From: an uncultured Eubacteriales bacterium
GTDB lineage: Bacteria; Bacillota; Clostridia; Oscillospirales; Acutalibacteraceae
NCBI GenBank assembly: GCA_934546985.1
Contig: CAKTEE010000013.1
Coordinates: forward strand, 1 to 64,000
Direction of reading: 5' to 3'
DNA length: 64,000 nucleotides
This document shows positions 35,390 through 44,538 of this stretch, piece after piece. Position 1 is the stretch's first letter. Every line of letters starts with the position of its first letter. A program made the translations under genes and the position numbers. The notes beneath the pieces are model-generated. The model was not told where the DNA came from. It saw only the letters and a list, made by a program, of their open reading frames with translations, and did no database searches.

Positions 35390-36420
35390 ACTATAAATTA
35401 CAGGTATATCTAATAACGTAAAAAAATATCAAAATTAAAGAAACAAGGATTATCGGTAAGAGAGACTGGAGAAAATTTCAGATTAACATATGGGAAAACA
35501 TATCAATTTTTCAGCAAAACTCAAATACATCCTTGCGAGTAAGGATGCAAAATTAAGTCGTTGGAAATGGAAAACAAACTGATGCAGAATTTTCTCTTGC
35601 TCACCGAAAGAAAGTGAGAATAATTATAAAATATATGGCAATCTACCGTCACAAAGATAAACATTCAATTAGAGAAATGTGCAGATTTTTTAAGCATCAA
35701 GGAGAGGACATTACGGTTATGTCAGACTGGATTGGGATCTGCCTCTGGCAGAAAAGATACAAAAGCATCAAGAAAAGTGCCGTAAAACATACGGTTATAT
35801 ATATGGTCTGAAAAAAGGCGTTTATCGTAATCCAAAAACAGTATTGCAAATTATGCAAAAATACGGTTTGCTGTCGGTAATTAGAAGAAAGAAATATCGA
35901 AATTACGGTGAATATCTGCACAAGTATCCCAACTTGCTGAACAAAGATTTCAACACCAAAAAAAACAAATCAAAAATAGATTACAGACATTTCATACAGC
36001 CGCACAAAGCAAGATGTACCGTATTTGTCAATTATCAAAGATTTATTTGATAGCAGTATTGTTGTTTACAAAACCGGAACAGAGAAAAATGTGAAATACC
36101 ATTAAAAAGCTAAGAAAGAGAAAAGGTCACCACAGAACTGCAACTCCATAGTGACCAAGGCTACCAATATACCTCACACGAATATTATTGTCTGACTCAA
36201 TCATACGGTATAACTCTTTCAATGTCAAAACATGGTAATCTGTATGACAAAATTTCTTTTCAATTCTCAAAACAGAGTGTATTTACCGTGCAAAACAACA
36301 AACTTATGAGGAGGCGCTTTTCCTCATAGATAAGTATATTTATTTTTGCAACAATCAATGTATACAACTAAATACAAAACTGACTCCGCTCGAAAAACGA
36401 AATCAGTTTGTTGCTTAAAA
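35390..36420 (+). mobile_element. Decayed IS3-family insertion sequence
   Basis: Pieces of both transposase genes can be read in shifting frames. The orfA end reads LEMENKLMQNFLLLTERK then stop (about 35561-35617). OrfB pieces are YRHKDKHSIREMCRFF, EKIQKHQEKCRKTYGY, YRNPKTVLQIMQKYGLLSVI and LHKYPNLLNKDF, then SIVVYKTGTEKN, ELQLHSDQGYQYTS and DKYIYFCNNQ, ending by 36417. These follow the order of IS3/IS150-like OrfB with its DDE core partly lost. Many stops and shifts make it inactive. Terminal inverted repeats were not identified, so the limits are approximate. Confidence 0.85.
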
Positions 36421-36512
36421 TTTAATGTTTCTTACCATAGGGAATACGTGTACTGTCTGCATGATTTGGAGCAGTTCATAATAACATCCAGCTCTTTTAT
36501 TTTGCTGATTTT

Positions 36513-37592
36513 TTACATATTCTCAAGCGCTTGAACAACAAGGTCGCCCATTTCTTTTGTGCCTACCTTACGTTTACCATCCTCATAAATATCCGGTGTG
36601 CGTGCTTCTTCCAGTACTTTTTCCACTGCCGCCTCAATACAATCAGCCGCGGCAATTTCATTAAAGGAATACCGAAGCAGCATTGCAGCAGACAAAATGG
36701 TAGCCAGCGGGTTTGCAATATCCTGTCCTGCAATATCCGGCGCTGAACCATGAATCGGTTCATACAATCCCATACTGCCCTCCCCAAGGCTGGCAGAAGC
36801 CAGCATACCAATAGAGCCGCTGATCATGGAAGCTTCATCCGAAAGAATGTCACCAAAAATATTAGAGGTTACAATAACATCAAACTGCTTTGGATTGCGC
36901 ACAAGCTGCATGGCACAGTTATCCACATACATATGGTTCAGTTCAATATCCGGATACTCTTTGGCAACCTCAAGGATTGTTTCTCGCCAAAGACGGGAAG
37001 ACTCCAAAACATTCGCTTTATCTACAGAAGTAACAACCTTGTTTCTTTTACGCGCACTCTCAAATGCAATGCGGGCTATACGCCGAATTTCCGGAACCGT
37101 ATACATTTCCGTATCATACGCCGCAGGAACGCCGTTTTTCTCCAGCCTCCCCCTCTCGCCAAAATAAATGCCGCCAATCAGTTCACGCACCACCAAAATA
37201 TCCAGGGAATCGCCAATAATGCTATCCTTAATAGGGGAAGCGGATTTCAACGGGCCGAAAATCTTCGCCGGACGCAGGTTAGCAAATAAACCAAGTGCAG
37301 AACGAATCCCCAGAAGTCCGGCTTCCGGACGAAGATTCCCCGGTAAAACATCCCACTTCCAGCCGCCAACTGCGCCAAGAAGAACGGCATCCGCTTGTTT
37401 ACAAGCGTCTATAGTCATCTGCGGAAGGGGAACACCGCAGGCGTCAATTGCACATCCTCCCAAAAGCTGTTCATCATACTGAAAATGAAAACCAAATTTT
37501 TCACCGGCATGATCCAATACCTTAACTGCCTGGGCAACGATTTCAGGTCCAATCCCATCGCCGCGAAGAACTACTACTTTAAATTCTTTCAA
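36513..37592 (-). CDS. leuB: 3-isopropylmalate dehydrogenase
   Basis: NAD-dependent oxidative decarboxylase of leucine synthesis, 359 residues. Start is a TTG at 37592 (MKEFKVVVLRGDGIGPE), because GAGGTGG lies seven bases upstream and the family starts just before GDGIGPE; the GTG five codons earlier overlaps that site. Substrate motifs: ELIGGIYFGERG near residue 140, KANVLESSRLWRE near 195, and metal/NAD site NIFGDILSDEASMI near 240 with EPIHGSAPDIAGQ near 280. It follows leuA by 52 bp in one operon. leuC and leuD are not present here; an IS3 relic lies just downstream. Confidence 0.95.
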   Translation of the reverse strand: MKEFKVVVLRGDGIGPEIVAQAVKVLDHAGEKFGFHFQYDEQLLGGCAIDACGVPLPQMTIDACKQADAVLLGAVGGWKWDVLPGNLRPEAGLLGIRSALGLFANLRPAKIFGPLKSASPIKDSIIGDSLDILVVRELIGGIYFGERGRLEKNGVPAAYDTEMYTVPEIRRIARIAFESARKRNKVVTSVDKANVLESSRLWRETILEVAKEYPDIELNHMYVDNCAMQLVRNPKQFDVIVTSNIFGDILSDEASMISGSIGMLASASLGEGSMGLYEPIHGSAPDIAGQDIANPLATILSAAMLLRYSFNEIAAADCIEAAVEKVLEEARTPDIYEDGKRKVGTKEMGDLVVQALENM

Positions 37593-37644
37593 TGAAATCC
37601 ACCTCACAAAATATTTTTTATTTCTGCCGCCAAAGCGGAAATCT

Positions 37645-39321
37645 TTATTTTAAGCTACGGTTAATTGCACACAACACACCACGGATAGAAGCCAAGTTAA
37701 TATTATGGGACATCCCAACACCGAACAAAGATTTTCCTTCCGGCGTTTTCAGTTGAATATATGCAACTGCCTGTGAATCTGAACCCTTAGAAATCGCATG
37801 TTCATGGTAAGACATAAACTCATAACCTGTAATACCAACCGCACCAATGGCTTTAAAAAATGCGTCAATCGGTCCATTTCCCGTACTGTGCAGCGGCATT
37901 TCTTTTCCATTCCGGCAAAGAGTTCCTGTAAACTCAACCAACGTCTCTCCATCGTGAGATATTTCTGAAACACGGTGGTTTTTTAATACATACGGCGTTT
38001 TTCTCTGTAAATATTCTTTATGAAACAAATTATAAATTTCCTGTGCCGATAATTCTTTTCCTGTTGCATCGCACTCTGCTTTTACGATTGCACCAAATTC
38101 CGGATGCATTGCCTTTGGTAAATGAAAATCAAAGTACGTTTGCATAACAAATGCCGCGCCGCCCTTGCCGGACTGGCTGTTGATGCGGATAATCGGTTCA
38201 TACTCCCTGCCTACATCCGCAGGGTCAATCGGCAGATAAGGAACCTCCCAATAACCAGTACCGCTTTTCTGCATATATTCATAGCCTTTATTAATTGCAT
38301 CCTGATGAGAACCGGAAAATGCAGTAAATGCCAATTCGCCGCAGTATGGATGACGTTCATGAACTTTCATTTTCGTTGTTTTTTCATAAACGGCACGGAG
38401 CTGGTCAATGTGGCCGAAATCCAATTTCGGATCTATGCCTTGCGTATACATATTCAGTGCAACAGTTACAATATCCAAATTACCGGTACGCTCTCCATTG
38501 CCAAATAAAGTGCCTTCCACACGTTCGGCGCCTGCCAGCATTGCCAATTCTGCACAGGCAACACCTGTTCCCCTATCATTATGAGGGTGAATACTGATAA
38601 TTGCACTTTCCCTGTTCGGCAAATGTTCAATAAAATATTCAATCTGGTCAGCATACGTATTCGGCGTACACATTTCCACAGTATTCGGCAGGTTTAATAT
38701 GATCGGATTTTCCGGCGTTGCACCCAGTTCTTCCATGACCCGAGCGCAAATAGCAACTGCATTATCCGTTTCTGTTCCTGAAAAACTTTCAGGAGAATAT
38801 TCAAAACGGAAATTTGTTCCCATATCCTTTGCCTGCTCCGTCAGCTCCCGTATCAAGCGTGCGCCTTGTACGGCAATATCAATAATACCATCCATGTCTT
38901 TTTTAAAAACAACTTTGCGCTGTAAAGTAGAAGTAGAATTATAAAAATGTACAATTACATTTTTAGCGCCGCGGATTGCCTCAAAGGTTTTTTGTATTAA
39001 ATGCGGTCTTGCCTGCACCAGAACCTGAATCGCAACATCATCCGGAATATGCCCATCTTCAATTAGCTTACGACAGATTTCATATTCTGTTTCTGAAGCC
39101 GAAGGAAACCCAATTTCAATTTCTTTAAATCCCATATCTACCAGTGTATGGAAAAACAATATTTTTTCTTCCAAATTCATCGGTGTTACCAACGCTTGAT
39201 TACCGTCCCTTAAATCCACCGCACACCAAACAGGCGCTTTTGTAATAATCCTGTTGGGCCATTTTCTTTCCGGCAGTTGAATCTGCTGGAACGGGATATA
39301 CTTTTCATAGCCTTTTTTCAT
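37645..39321 (-). CDS. leuA: 2-isopropylmalate synthase, LeuA2 type
   Basis: Commits carbon to leucine by condensing acetyl-CoA with 2-oxoisovalerate. 558 residues of the longer LeuA2 form: a TIM barrel with metal motif WCAVDLRDGNQAL near residue 36 and SIHPHNDRGTGVA near 240, and a C-terminal regulatory domain after about 420 that binds leucine in the family. Start at 39321 with AGGAGG upstream. First gene of leuA-leuB, behind a Leu T-box leader, so transcription rises when tRNA-Leu is uncharged. Confidence 0.95.
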   Translation of the reverse strand: MKKGYEKYIPFQQIQLPERKWPNRIITKAPVWCAVDLRDGNQALVTPMNLEEKILFFHTLVDMGFKEIEIGFPSASETEYEICRKLIEDGHIPDDVAIQVLVQARPHLIQKTFEAIRGAKNVIVHFYNSTSTLQRKVVFKKDMDGIIDIAVQGARLIRELTEQAKDMGTNFRFEYSPESFSGTETDNAVAICARVMEELGATPENPIILNLPNTVEMCTPNTYADQIEYFIEHLPNRESAIISIHPHNDRGTGVACAELAMLAGAERVEGTLFGNGERTGNLDIVTVALNMYTQGIDPKLDFGHIDQLRAVYEKTTKMKVHERHPYCGELAFTAFSGSHQDAINKGYEYMQKSGTGYWEVPYLPIDPADVGREYEPIIRINSQSGKGGAAFVMQTYFDFHLPKAMHPEFGAIVKAECDATGKELSAQEIYNLFHKEYLQRKTPYVLKNHRVSEISHDGETLVEFTGTLCRNGKEMPLHSTGNGPIDAFFKAIGAVGITGYEFMSYHEHAISKGSDSQAVAYIQLKTPEGKSLFGVGMSHNINLASIRGVLCAINRSLK

Positions 39322-39382
39322 ACCTGATTCCTCCTGACAATAAATTTGATGCTGGACTATGAGCATTTGGGGAAATGGGTAG

Positions 39383-39650
39383 AAAAAACCCGCCCCCAAT
39401 CATATAGGGGCGGGGATAAATATCCACGCGGTACCACCCTACTTCTGCCGCTGAAATCAACGGCACTCATTCGCCTCCAACAAGGCGTATGCCTTAACGC
39501 GGCCATACGTCCCACCCTAACCCTAAATGGATTCAGACGGGCAACTCAGGGATGAGCTATTCACATGCTGACAAACACCGGCTTACACCAACCGCCGATT
39601 CTCTGTGCTTTGTTTCTACATGTCTTGTTCCCTTCATCGTCTTTCCAAGG
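39383..39650 (-). promoter_or_regulatory. Leucine T-box leader with terminator
   Basis: Reading the minus strand: a Stem I region from about 39640, with a specifier loop giving GAATAGCTCATC (codon CTC, leucine), the conserved T-box block AGGGTGGTACCGCG (39427-39440) and then a terminator, GGGGCGG/CCCGCCCC type stem with a T-run at 39383-39415. Uncharged tRNA-Leu would pair with the T-box and the specifier and favour the antiterminator. Confidence 0.93.
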
Positions 39651-39681
39651 TAATAACAACACATTATTTAGTTGTGTCTTT

Positions 39682-39710
39682 ATTATAGTCACTTCATTTT
39701 GAATTGTCAA
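39682..39710 (-). promoter_or_regulatory. leuA promoter
   Basis: On the minus strand TTGACA, exactly 17 bases, TATAAT. The -35 lies inside the last codons of the upstream membrane protein gene. Confidence 0.88.
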
Positions 39711-40410
39711 TGGGGGATTCATACTTTTTTTGCGATGAAACAGATGCAGCCCACTCACGCACATTGTTCAGCGACTGTTTTGCATACGGCAAAGCCGACG
39801 GCCAATATATATCTTGTTGAGAATCCGCCTCATATAATTCACTGCCGTCAGATAACAAATCTTTATATTCGATACCATCTTTCAACAGGAACAAAAGATA
39901 CTCTTTCCCCTCAACAGCCCCCGGTAAAACAACCTGTATAGCTTCTCCTGCCTGACTGCCGCATATAGATTCTACCACTTGCACAGCAGCAACACCGTTT
40001 GTCATTTTAACAACTTTTGCCGTTACAATACAATCCACACCTCCTGCAATGGAACGCATTTTTTCCTCTGCCTGCGATGAAAACTTATTGGCTTCATTTC
40101 CCAATGCGTTCTCGTCCGCGCCTCTTACAGCAGAATCCTCTGCGACTGTTTCTGCCGTAAAACATGTGCCGGGCGCCATCCCTCCCAAGCTGTTATCCGC
40201 CGATTTATTATTTTGATAAATTTGATGAAAAAATATACTCGCACTGCCTATCGCAGCCACACAAAAAACCGCAGCCGCCACTTTCGGCCATTTTTTTAAA
40301 GAGCAGAGGCATAATTTCTTTTTCTGATTCTGTTTAATCTCTTCTAACAGCCCGTCCTTATCCAACGCCTGCTTTTTTAAAATCTCCCGGTAAAAATCTC
40401 TTTCCGTCAC
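39694..40410 (-). CDS. Membrane protein, putative anti-sigma partner
   Basis: 238 residues: cytosolic basic N-terminus (1-42), one membrane segment (about 43-62, VAAAVFCVAAIGSASIFF) and an extracellular domain with VDCIVTAKVVKMTNG and KEYLLFLLKDG. Its ATG overlaps the sigma gene stop by four bases (ATGA), so the two are translationally coupled and probably bind each other. No zinc anti-sigma motif is seen. Its 3' end contains the leuA -35 box. Anti-sigma function is inferred from topology and coupling. Confidence 0.78.
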   Translation of the reverse strand: MTERDFYREILKKQALDKDGLLEEIKQNQKKKLCLCSLKKWPKVAAAVFCVAAIGSASIFFHQIYQNNKSADNSLGGMAPGTCFTAETVAEDSAVRGADENALGNEANKFSSQAEEKMRSIAGGVDCIVTAKVVKMTNGVAAVQVVESICGSQAGEAIQVVLPGAVEGKEYLLFLLKDGIEYKDLLSDGSELYEADSQQDIYWPSALPYAKQSLNNVREWAASVSSQKKYESPIDNSK

Positions 40411-40961
40411 CGCATCATCCCCTCCTTTCCGGTATATTCAGCGCGCAATTTCTTTAATGTCCGATACAATTTATTCTTCACACCGGAAACTGATATTTCG
40501 AGTTCCTGCGCAATCTCTTCCAATTTCATTTCATTTAAAAAATAGAGTACAAATATTTTCCAAACGATTTCTTCCTTTTGCAGTTCCAGTAAAATTCGTT
40601 CTACCGCCTCACTATTTTCCAAAATAAGGGTGAAATCCTCATATTCCATGCTCAATTCATGCTCCAGGTTTTCAAAATTTTCCTCAGCATCTTGAGAGAA
40701 TACCGGAATATGTTTTCTGTGAACAGCAAAAATTCCATATTGCCTGCCGATTTCATGCTTCGCAAGGCGCAGTAAATAAGCTTGGGGATTTTGAATATCT
40801 GCACTGCCCTTATTCATAACCCTGCGGTAAAACGCTGCATAGACATTTTGCAAAATATCATGTACTTCATCAATTCTGCCGCACCGTAAAACGATATACT
40901 TCAGCAGATTCTGATATGTTTCGTCATAAATTTTTTCAAAATAGCCCTGGGCTTCCCCCAC
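40407..40961 (-). CDS. ECF-type RNA polymerase sigma factor
   Basis: 184 residues with region 2 (RIDEVHDILQNVYAAFYRRV near 28-48) and region 4 (LEEIAQELEISVSGVKNKLY near 150-170, the helix-turn-helix). GTG start with GGGAGGTG upstream. Paired with the membrane protein that overlaps its stop. A promoter-like GAAACTTTTT then GACTCTATG lies 27-57 bp upstream and could be recognised by this sigma factor itself, the usual autoregulation of ECF genes. Confidence 0.9.
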   Translation of the reverse strand: MGEAQGYFEKIYDETYQNLLKYIVLRCGRIDEVHDILQNVYAAFYRRVMNKGSADIQNPQAYLLRLAKHEIGRQYGIFAVHRKHIPVFSQDAEENFENLEHELSMEYEDFTLILENSEAVERILLELQKEEIVWKIFVLYFLNEMKLEEIAQELEISVSGVKNKLYRTLKKLRAEYTGKEGMMR

Positions 40962-40984
40962 TGTGAAGGCACCTCCCTGCTTAA

Positions 40985-41018
40985 TATCATAGAGTCAAAT
41001 CACTTTTAAAAAGTTTCA
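40985..41018 (-). promoter_or_regulatory. Putative autoregulated ECF promoter
   Basis: On the minus strand GAAACTTTTT (41017-41008) and GACTCTATG (40996-40988). The AAC in the -35 region is typical of ECF sigma targets; no good housekeeping promoter is nearby. Confidence 0.45.
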
Positions 41019-41029
41019 CTCGGTAAAAT

Positions 41030-41734
41030 TTACCTTTCTTCCTCCTCCGGTCGATTCTCACGCATTGCCTGCTTTCCCTGCTCAATCAATTCAGCCTGTG
41101 TTCCTTCCCCTTCTTCACCATAACCATAGGGAATCAGCGCCTCAACTTCTGCCTTTTGTCCGCGCATCCAAATTCCCGGGGTAATACGCAGAGTATATCC
41201 TGCTCCATTTCCTGTCATCCACTCAAACATCGGGGCTTCCGGCAACCCAAAAGCCGAGAGAAGAGTCATAATAACCCCTCCATGTGTGCATATCACCGCA
41301 GAAGTCGTACCCGTTTTCATAAGCCCCTCTACAATTTTACAAAAAGTGGAACATACTCTGTTTGCAAAAGCACGGTTACTCTCGCCAAAAGGCGGCGCTG
41401 CATCCGGCCCTCCTGCCGCCCAGTCAGCATAACGGTCGTCTTTCTCCAGCTGCTTCGTGGTTTTACCCTCAAACGCGCCAAAATCATACTCAATAAAATC
41501 ATCAATAATCATAGGCTTTACTTTGGGATACAATATTTTCATCGTATCCACACAGCGGCTTAACGGGCTGCTCATGTAAGCCTGCGCCTGCGGATATTCA
41601 TATATTTTTTTCATCTCAACTAACTGCGCCATGCCTTCTACTGAAAGCGGTACATCTTTTTGCCCAACAAATTTCCCCTCTAAATTCGCCTTTGTCAACC
41701 CATGACGAACCAAGTGAATCAGATATGATTTCAT
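41030..41734 (-). CDS. Histidine phosphatase family protein
   Basis: Phosphoglycerate-mutase-like phosphatase, 234 residues. The catalytic histidine is in LVRHGLTKANLEG near residue 11, with SSPLSRCVDTMKIL near 55, the acidic EYDFGAFEGKTTKQLE near 80, and the second histidine in VICTHGGVIMTLL near 150. Start at 41734 (MKSYLIHLVRHG) with GGGAGG upstream; the longer frame to 41821 is unsupported. Relatives include cobalamin phosphatase CobC, but no cobalamin genes are nearby, so the substrate is open. The C-terminal 25 residues are Glu-rich. Confidence 0.88.
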   Translation of the reverse strand: MKSYLIHLVRHGLTKANLEGKFVGQKDVPLSVEGMAQLVEMKKIYEYPQAQAYMSSPLSRCVDTMKILYPKVKPMIIDDFIEYDFGAFEGKTTKQLEKDDRYADWAAGGPDAAPPFGESNRAFANRVCSTFCKIVEGLMKTGTTSAVICTHGGVIMTLLSAFGLPEAPMFEWMTGNGAGYTLRITPGIWMRGQKAEVEALIPYGYGEEGEGTQAELIEQGKQAMRENRPEEEER

Positions 41735-41860
41735 ACAAATCCTCCCTGTATTATATAAGAATAACGAAAAAATCCTGTTTACTTTCCTGCGCCCATATAC
41801 TATAATAATAGTACTTTCCACAAAAAATCTACAGTTTGTATTATTTATGGGGTTTTGATC

Positions 41861-42466
41861 ATGAATGACAGTTTTCCTTGCATACTAACCCAATTACGCC
41901 GCGAAAAAGGTATAAGCCAAAAGGCTGCAGCTGCACAGCTCGGCACTTCACAGGCACTTCTTTCCCATTACGAAAACGGTGTGCGAGAATGCGGCTTAGA
42001 TTTTGTTGTACGCGCTGCACGGTTCTATGGTGTTACCTGTGATTACCTGTTAGGCAATTCTACAAGCCGTGATGGTCTGCCCTCTTACAACGAAAAAGAA
42101 TTGACCTGCAATGCGCATCTCGGACAAATCAGTTCCAGCATTATCCTCAACAGCGTTAACAGCTTGCTGACTCAAACAGAAAATCGGAAAGAACCTTGGC
42201 GTTCCGAGATAAAAGGATACCTGATTTTAACGTTATACCGTATTCTGCTTGCAAATACACCGGTTTCTCCCAAAGACTCTCCGCAGATTCCGTGGGCATC
42301 AATGTGCGATACTATGCTGAAAGTGAAAGAATCATATTTTTTTAATAATCCTGAGAAAGAAAATCTAAATGTAACTGCCGGTACTCCTTTAGATACATTA
42401 GCAGGTTCGGCAGAGCTTTACCTTACCGAAGCAAAAAAACTGCTGAATCATCCCTTAAGTATATAA
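41861..42466 (+). CDS. XRE-family regulator with C-terminal helical domain
   Basis: 201 residues. An N-terminal helix-turn-helix (residues 8-62: LRREKGISQKAAAAQLGTSQ, then ALLSHYENGVRECG) ends with VTCDYLLGNS, followed by a helical C-terminal domain of about 130 residues of unknown type that may sense a signal or mediate dimerisation. ATG 41861 sits after a weak GGGG site. It is divergent from the histidine phosphatase, which it might regulate. Ends at a clear terminator. Confidence 0.85.
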   Translation: MNDSFPCILTQLRREKGISQKAAAAQLGTSQALLSHYENGVRECGLDFVVRAARFYGVTCDYLLGNSTSRDGLPSYNEKELTCNAHLGQISSSIILNSVNSLLTQTENRKEPWRSEIKGYLILTLYRILLANTPVSPKDSPQIPWASMCDTMLKVKESYFFNNPEKENLNVTAGTPLDTLAGSAELYLTEAKKLLNHPLSI

Positions 42467-42501
42467 GTTTTATTTTAACATATATAGAAAAAAAATAAAA
42501 T

Positions 42502-42533
42502 AACTGTACGTGTTTTCAGACGTACAGTTTTTA
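42502..42533 (+). terminator. Terminator after the XRE gene
   Basis: Perfect 10-bp stem AACTGTACGT/ACGTACAGTT with TTTATT after. Confidence 0.9.
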
Positions 42534-42678
42534 TTATTTAATAAATTCGACATGCAATAACTCTATATCTTTTCCAAACATACTTTATAAAAACAGTTTT
42601 AAATTTTCATCCCACTGTTGCCATTGTATAATGAATAATTACATTGAATATTGATAAAATATTTTTGAGGTGATTAAC

Positions 42679-42852
42679 ATGACTTCAAAAGAGTTACTTT
42701 ATGTGGAAGATGCACTGGGTCATGAAAAATATTTTCAGACAAAGTGCAAAGAAACAGCTAATCAGATTCAAGACAAAGATCTGAAAGCATATGTAGAGCA
42801 AATGGAAAAAAAGCATCAGCAAATTTTCCAAAGTTTCTACGATCTGCTGTAA
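42679..42852 (+). CDS. Small spore-coat-associated protein
   Basis: 57 residues, a single long helical unit (MTSKELLYVEDALGHEKYFQ) with Gln/Lys-rich second half. Start at 42679 with GAGGTG upstream; the GTG at 42670 is part of that site. It is 16 bp ahead of the CotF-like gene with a ribosome binding site between them, so the two form an operon, and resembles the short partner often paired with coat F proteins in clostridia. Probably a spore coat component made in the mother cell; inferred from the neighbour. Confidence 0.7.
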   Translation: MTSKELLYVEDALGHEKYFQTKCKETANQIQDKDLKAYVEQMEKKHQQIFQSFYDLL

Positions 42853-42868
42853 GGAGGAAAAAAACAGA

Positions 42869-43114
42869 ATGGATGATAAAAATCTGATGGAAAACATCCT
42901 CCTGCTTGAAAAGGGAGTTTGCGACTTATATATGCATGGAGCCATTGAGTCTGGAACTACAGATGTGCACCAAACTTTTTGCAGTGCATTAACAGAATCA
43001 TTATGTATGCAAGACACTATATACGACAAAATGTCTGCTAAAGGCTGGTATTCTACCGAGCAGGTAGAACAAAGCAAAATGACCTCGGTAAAACAAAAAT
43101 TCAGTATTCAATAA
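42869..43114 (+). CDS. CotF-like spore coat protein
   Basis: 81 residues matching the Coat F family: a ferritin-like half-bundle with the typical ending AKGWYSTEQVEQSKMTSVKQ. The start is preceded by AAGGAGG. In Bacillus CotF is processed and built into the spore coat. Co-transcribed with the small gene upstream, and followed by a long bidirectional hairpin. Supports the view that the organism forms spores. Confidence 0.85.
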   Translation: MDDKNLMENILLLEKGVCDLYMHGAIESGTTDVHQTFCSALTESLCMQDTIYDKMSAKGWYSTEQVEQSKMTSVKQKFSIQ

Positions 43115-43121
43115 AAAATTG

Positions 43122-43170
43122 CCATAGAAAAAACGCAGGACATATGATTGTTCTGCGTTTTTTCTATGGT
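43122..43170. terminator. Strong hairpin terminator
   Basis: 17-bp stem CCATAGAAAAAACGCAG/CTGCGTTTTTTCTATGG. Confidence 0.9.
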
Positions 43171-43279
43171 AGTTCTAAATATCATTTTTTATTTCCTTTT
43201 AATAAATATATAATAATGAATGCTCTGTATAGATAGAGTACTAATTCAATTTTATTAAATATTCATTTTATCATAAAAC

Positions 43280-43318
43280 AAAAAGAGAAGGAATCAAATT
43301 AAACTTCCTCCTCTTTTG
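43280..43318 (-). terminator. Terminator of the DUF4358-like gene
   Basis: Stem AAAAGAG-AGGAA with TTCCT-CTCTTTT, then T-rich sequence on the minus strand. Confidence 0.7.
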
Positions 43319-43339
43319 TACTATCACTATTTGCAATTT

Positions 43340-43939
43340 TTACGCTAATGCTTCATTAAATGCTTTTATCCCTTCTTCAACACCTTCAGTAACTAAAAGC
43401 ATAATATAATTACCTTTTACTATGATCTTACCTTTTTTGACAATCTCATACTGGTCCGGCAAATATCTTTCCCATGTCTTTACAATATTGTCATAACGGT
43501 AATCCATCGCTTTTTTTACTGTATCAATATCCTTTGCATCTTTCACTTTCACAATCGTAAGTTCATCGCATTTTACATTCATCAGCGGCATATTAAAAGA
43601 ATACTCTTCTAATAATGTTAAATCAAGATTATTATAGAACTCAGATGCAATGGTGTTATCCATCGCGGAAACCTGAGCTGCATTTGATACAGTTTTAATT
43701 TTTTCAACCAAGCTTTCTACAGAAATCTCTTTTTCAGATACTGTAGTTTCCAATTGTGTTGTAGTAGGAACAGATGTTTCTTCAAGTATAGTCGTTTTCG
43801 GCTGCGTCTCAGCAGTAGACGATACAGTGGTAGTTACATTATCGCCAGAGCCTTGATTCGTGCATCCAATAAAGGTAGCTGCTATCATGGAAAGTACAAT
43901 CAGCATTGCTAAAGTCAGACTAACAATTTTTTTGTTCAT
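43340..43939 (-). CDS. Lipoprotein, DUF4358-like
   Basis: 199 residues. Signal peptide MNKKIVSLTLAMLIVLSMIA ends in the lipobox FIGC near residue 26, followed by a Thr/Ser/Glu-rich linker (to about 65) and a folded domain with DELTIVKVKDAKDIDTVKKA and KGKIIVKGNYIMLLVTEG, the look of DUF4358. Start at 43939 with GGAGGAG eight bases upstream. It stands alone. Anchored outside the membrane; function unknown. Confidence 0.8.
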   Translation of the reverse strand: MNKKIVSLTLAMLIVLSMIAATFIGCTNQGSGDNVTTTVSSTAETQPKTTILEETSVPTTTQLETTVSEKEISVESLVEKIKTVSNAAQVSAMDNTIASEFYNNLDLTLLEEYSFNMPLMNVKCDELTIVKVKDAKDIDTVKKAMDYRYDNIVKTWERYLPDQYEIVKKGKIIVKGNYIMLLVTEGVEEGIKAFNEALA

Positions 43940-44049
43940 AAGTAAAAACTCCTCCATTTTTATAAATAGGTCCCATATTATTATGAGCTATATCATAAGA
44001 GCTTATCCTTTACTATAAAGTTTCAATCTAAAACAAAAAAGAGTTGACA

Positions 44050-44086
44050 ATAAAAGCTGGGAGGATAAAATCCTTCCAGCTTTTAC
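44050..44086 (-). terminator. Terminator of rplJ-rplL
   Basis: Stem AAAAGCTGGAAGGAT/ATCCTCCCAGCTTTT (minus strand) with TATTG after. Confidence 0.88.
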
Positions 44087-44117
44087 ATACCATTTAAACT
44101 TTCTGGTTGAGAAAAAA

Positions 44118-44498
44118 TTACTTAAGTTCAACAGTTGCGCCTGCAGCTTCCAGTTTCTCTTTGAAGCTTTCAGCATCTTCTTTGCTAACGCCTTCTTTAA
44201 CTGCTTTCGGAGCACCATCAACAATACCCTTAGCTTCAACAAGGCCAGCACCAGTGATTTCACGAACTGCTTTGATAACCTGAACTTTGTTGCCGCCAAC
44301 AGCAGTCAGGATTACATCAAACTCAGTCTGCTCAGCAGCAGCTGGAGCAGCAGCATCAGCGCCGCCAGCCATTACAGCAACCGGAGCAGCAGCAGAAACA
44401 CCAAATTCTTCTTCAAGAGCCTTTACCAGCTCAGAGAGTTCCAGAACGGAAAGAACCTTTACTTCTTCAACAAGGTTCATAACTTTTTCAGATGCCAT
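44118..44498 (-). CDS. rplL: 50S ribosomal protein L7/L12
   Basis: Acidic stalk protein that recruits translation GTPases. 126 residues: N-terminal dimerisation helices (1-35), Ala-rich hinge (36-55, AAAPVAVMAGGADAAAPAAA) and the conserved C-terminal domain (EFDVILTAVGGNKVQVIKAV, KEGVSKEDAESFKEKLEAAG). GGAGG precedes the ATG. Second gene of rplJ-rplL and followed by a terminator; rpoBC does not follow within this window. Confidence 0.97.
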   Translation of the reverse strand: MASEKVMNLVEEVKVLSVLELSELVKALEEEFGVSAAAPVAVMAGGADAAAPAAAEQTEFDVILTAVGGNKVQVIKAVREITGAGLVEAKGIVDGAPKAVKEGVSKEDAESFKEKLEAAGATVELK

Positions 44499-44538
44499 GA
44501 TATTTACCTCCAGAATGTAAATTTAATTAATCAAAGGG

